A DNA stretch of 22,134 nt from DATMRF01 sp035566435 (GTDB lineage Bacteria; Verrucomicrobiota; Verrucomicrobiia; Limisphaerales; UBA8199), in assembly GCA_035566435.1 (NCBI GenBank), contig DATMRF010000017.1:1-22134 (forward strand), read 5' to 3'. The position numbers were made by a program, and so were the translations under genes. A model generated the notes under the pieces. The model was not told where the DNA came from and did not search any database. It worked only from the letters and a program-made list of their open reading frames with translations. Positions 21,961 to 22,134 of the stretch are shown one piece after another (position 1 is the stretch's first letter; each line of letters opens with the position of its first letter).

Positions 21961-21973
21961 GCTTTGTCAAAGC
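21961..21973. promoter_or_regulatory. Perfect 13-bp palindrome upstream of the HPF-like gene
   Basis: GCTTTG-T-CAAAGC is a perfect 6+1+6 inverted repeat located 60-73 bp upstream of the HPF-like start. On the gene's strand it contains TTGACA, a perfect -35 hexamer, but no good -10 box follows at 16-18 bp. It could be a repressor operator overlapping a promoter, or chance. Confidence 0.3.
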
Positions 21974-21979
21974 GCCCTG

Positions 21980-22000
21980 ATTACTGAATACTGATCACTA
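21980..22000. repeat. Short degenerate heptamer array
   Basis: Three 7-bp steps attactg, aatactg, atcacta (21980-22000) followed by ctg. It is short but in exact register, and belongs to the same style of 7-bp arrays seen at 14745 and 18273. It lies between the HPF-like gene and whatever begins at the right edge. Confidence 0.4.
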
Positions 22001-22055
22001 CTGTCCGGTTAACTTTTTCTCGAAATCAATTCCGATTCGGTAAGATTGAACTCTC

Positions 22056-22134
22056 ATGACGGTCTGGACATTTTTCGATTTCAAGTTGGAAGGGCTTTTT
22101 CACAGGGTTTGGCACCGCCTGACGGCGAGCCAAA
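22056..22134 (+). CDS. Possible 5' end of a gene running off the right edge
   Basis: From ATG 22056 the plus strand is open to the window end (26 codons), beginning MTVWTFFDFKLEGLF and containing HRVWHRL. There is no clear Shine-Dalgarno site and no recognisable family in so few residues. The preceding DNA (ctgtccggttaac near 22001, then an AT-richer stretch) is different in texture from the rest of the window and might be the end of an insertion sequence, which would make this a transposase start. Both ideas are tentative. Confidence 0.25.
   Translation, partial: MTVWTFFDFKLEGLFHRVWHRLTASQ

Overview
The window is GC-rich DNA from a Gram-negative bacterium. It encodes Sec-, Tat- and lipoprotein-type exported proteins, a two-partner-secretion-type adhesin and a PEGA/SUMF1 surface protein. 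The gene mix and the short tandem-repeat arrays in the gaps fit the Verrucomicrobiota/Planctomycetota (PVC) group, with Verrucomicrobiota most likely. This is an inference from gene content; there is no rRNA gene here to confirm it. Shine-Dalgarno sites are weak or absent at several genes.

Left third (1-7171, minus strand): one giant open frame that starts at 7171 and runs off the left edge, at least 2390 codons. It is a filamentous-haemagglutinin-type exoprotein with a signal peptide, a TPS (haemagglutination activity) domain, and a very long beta-helix-like stalk. The stalk contains two clean tandem arrays: five exact 222-bp (74-residue) units and four 258-bp (86-residue) units. A good candidate promoter and a leader hairpin precede it.

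Cell-envelope group (7295-11500, minus strand): a 61-residue membrane protein, a lipoprotein with TssJ-like spacing of motifs, and a 1064-residue fusion. The fusion runs from a degenerate cytoplasmic kinase through one membrane helix and about eight PEGA-like units to a SUMF1/FGE-like domain lacking the catalytic cysteines. The combination recalls, without proving homology, the PpkA/TagR/TagQ signalling module of type VI secretion.

Middle (11501-14054, plus strand): a noncoding stretch with an inverted pair of octamer arrays, then a housekeeping operon of bifunctional-nuclease-family protein, DNA polymerase III delta subunit (holA) and STAS-domain protein.

Right half (14055-22134): a UvrD/PcrA/Rep-type helicase (minus) carrying an in-frame heptamer-repeat insertion; a second inverted pair of octamer arrays between it and a divergent MsbA-like ABC exporter; a Tat-exported aldo/keto reductase (minus); a SAM hydrolase (DUF62, plus) whose 3' end overlaps that of a DnaJ-family protein with half the usual zinc fingers (minus); a pyrimidine-rich low-complexity gap; and an HPF/RaiA-like ribosome hibernation protein (minus). 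The right edge holds a possible partial gene or mobile-element end.

The most unusual signals are the kinase-PEGA-SUMF1 fusion with its neighbours, the nested repeat structure of the giant exoprotein, and a recurring theme of unrelated 7-bp and 8-bp degenerate tandem arrays at five separate loci, one of them inside the helicase gene.
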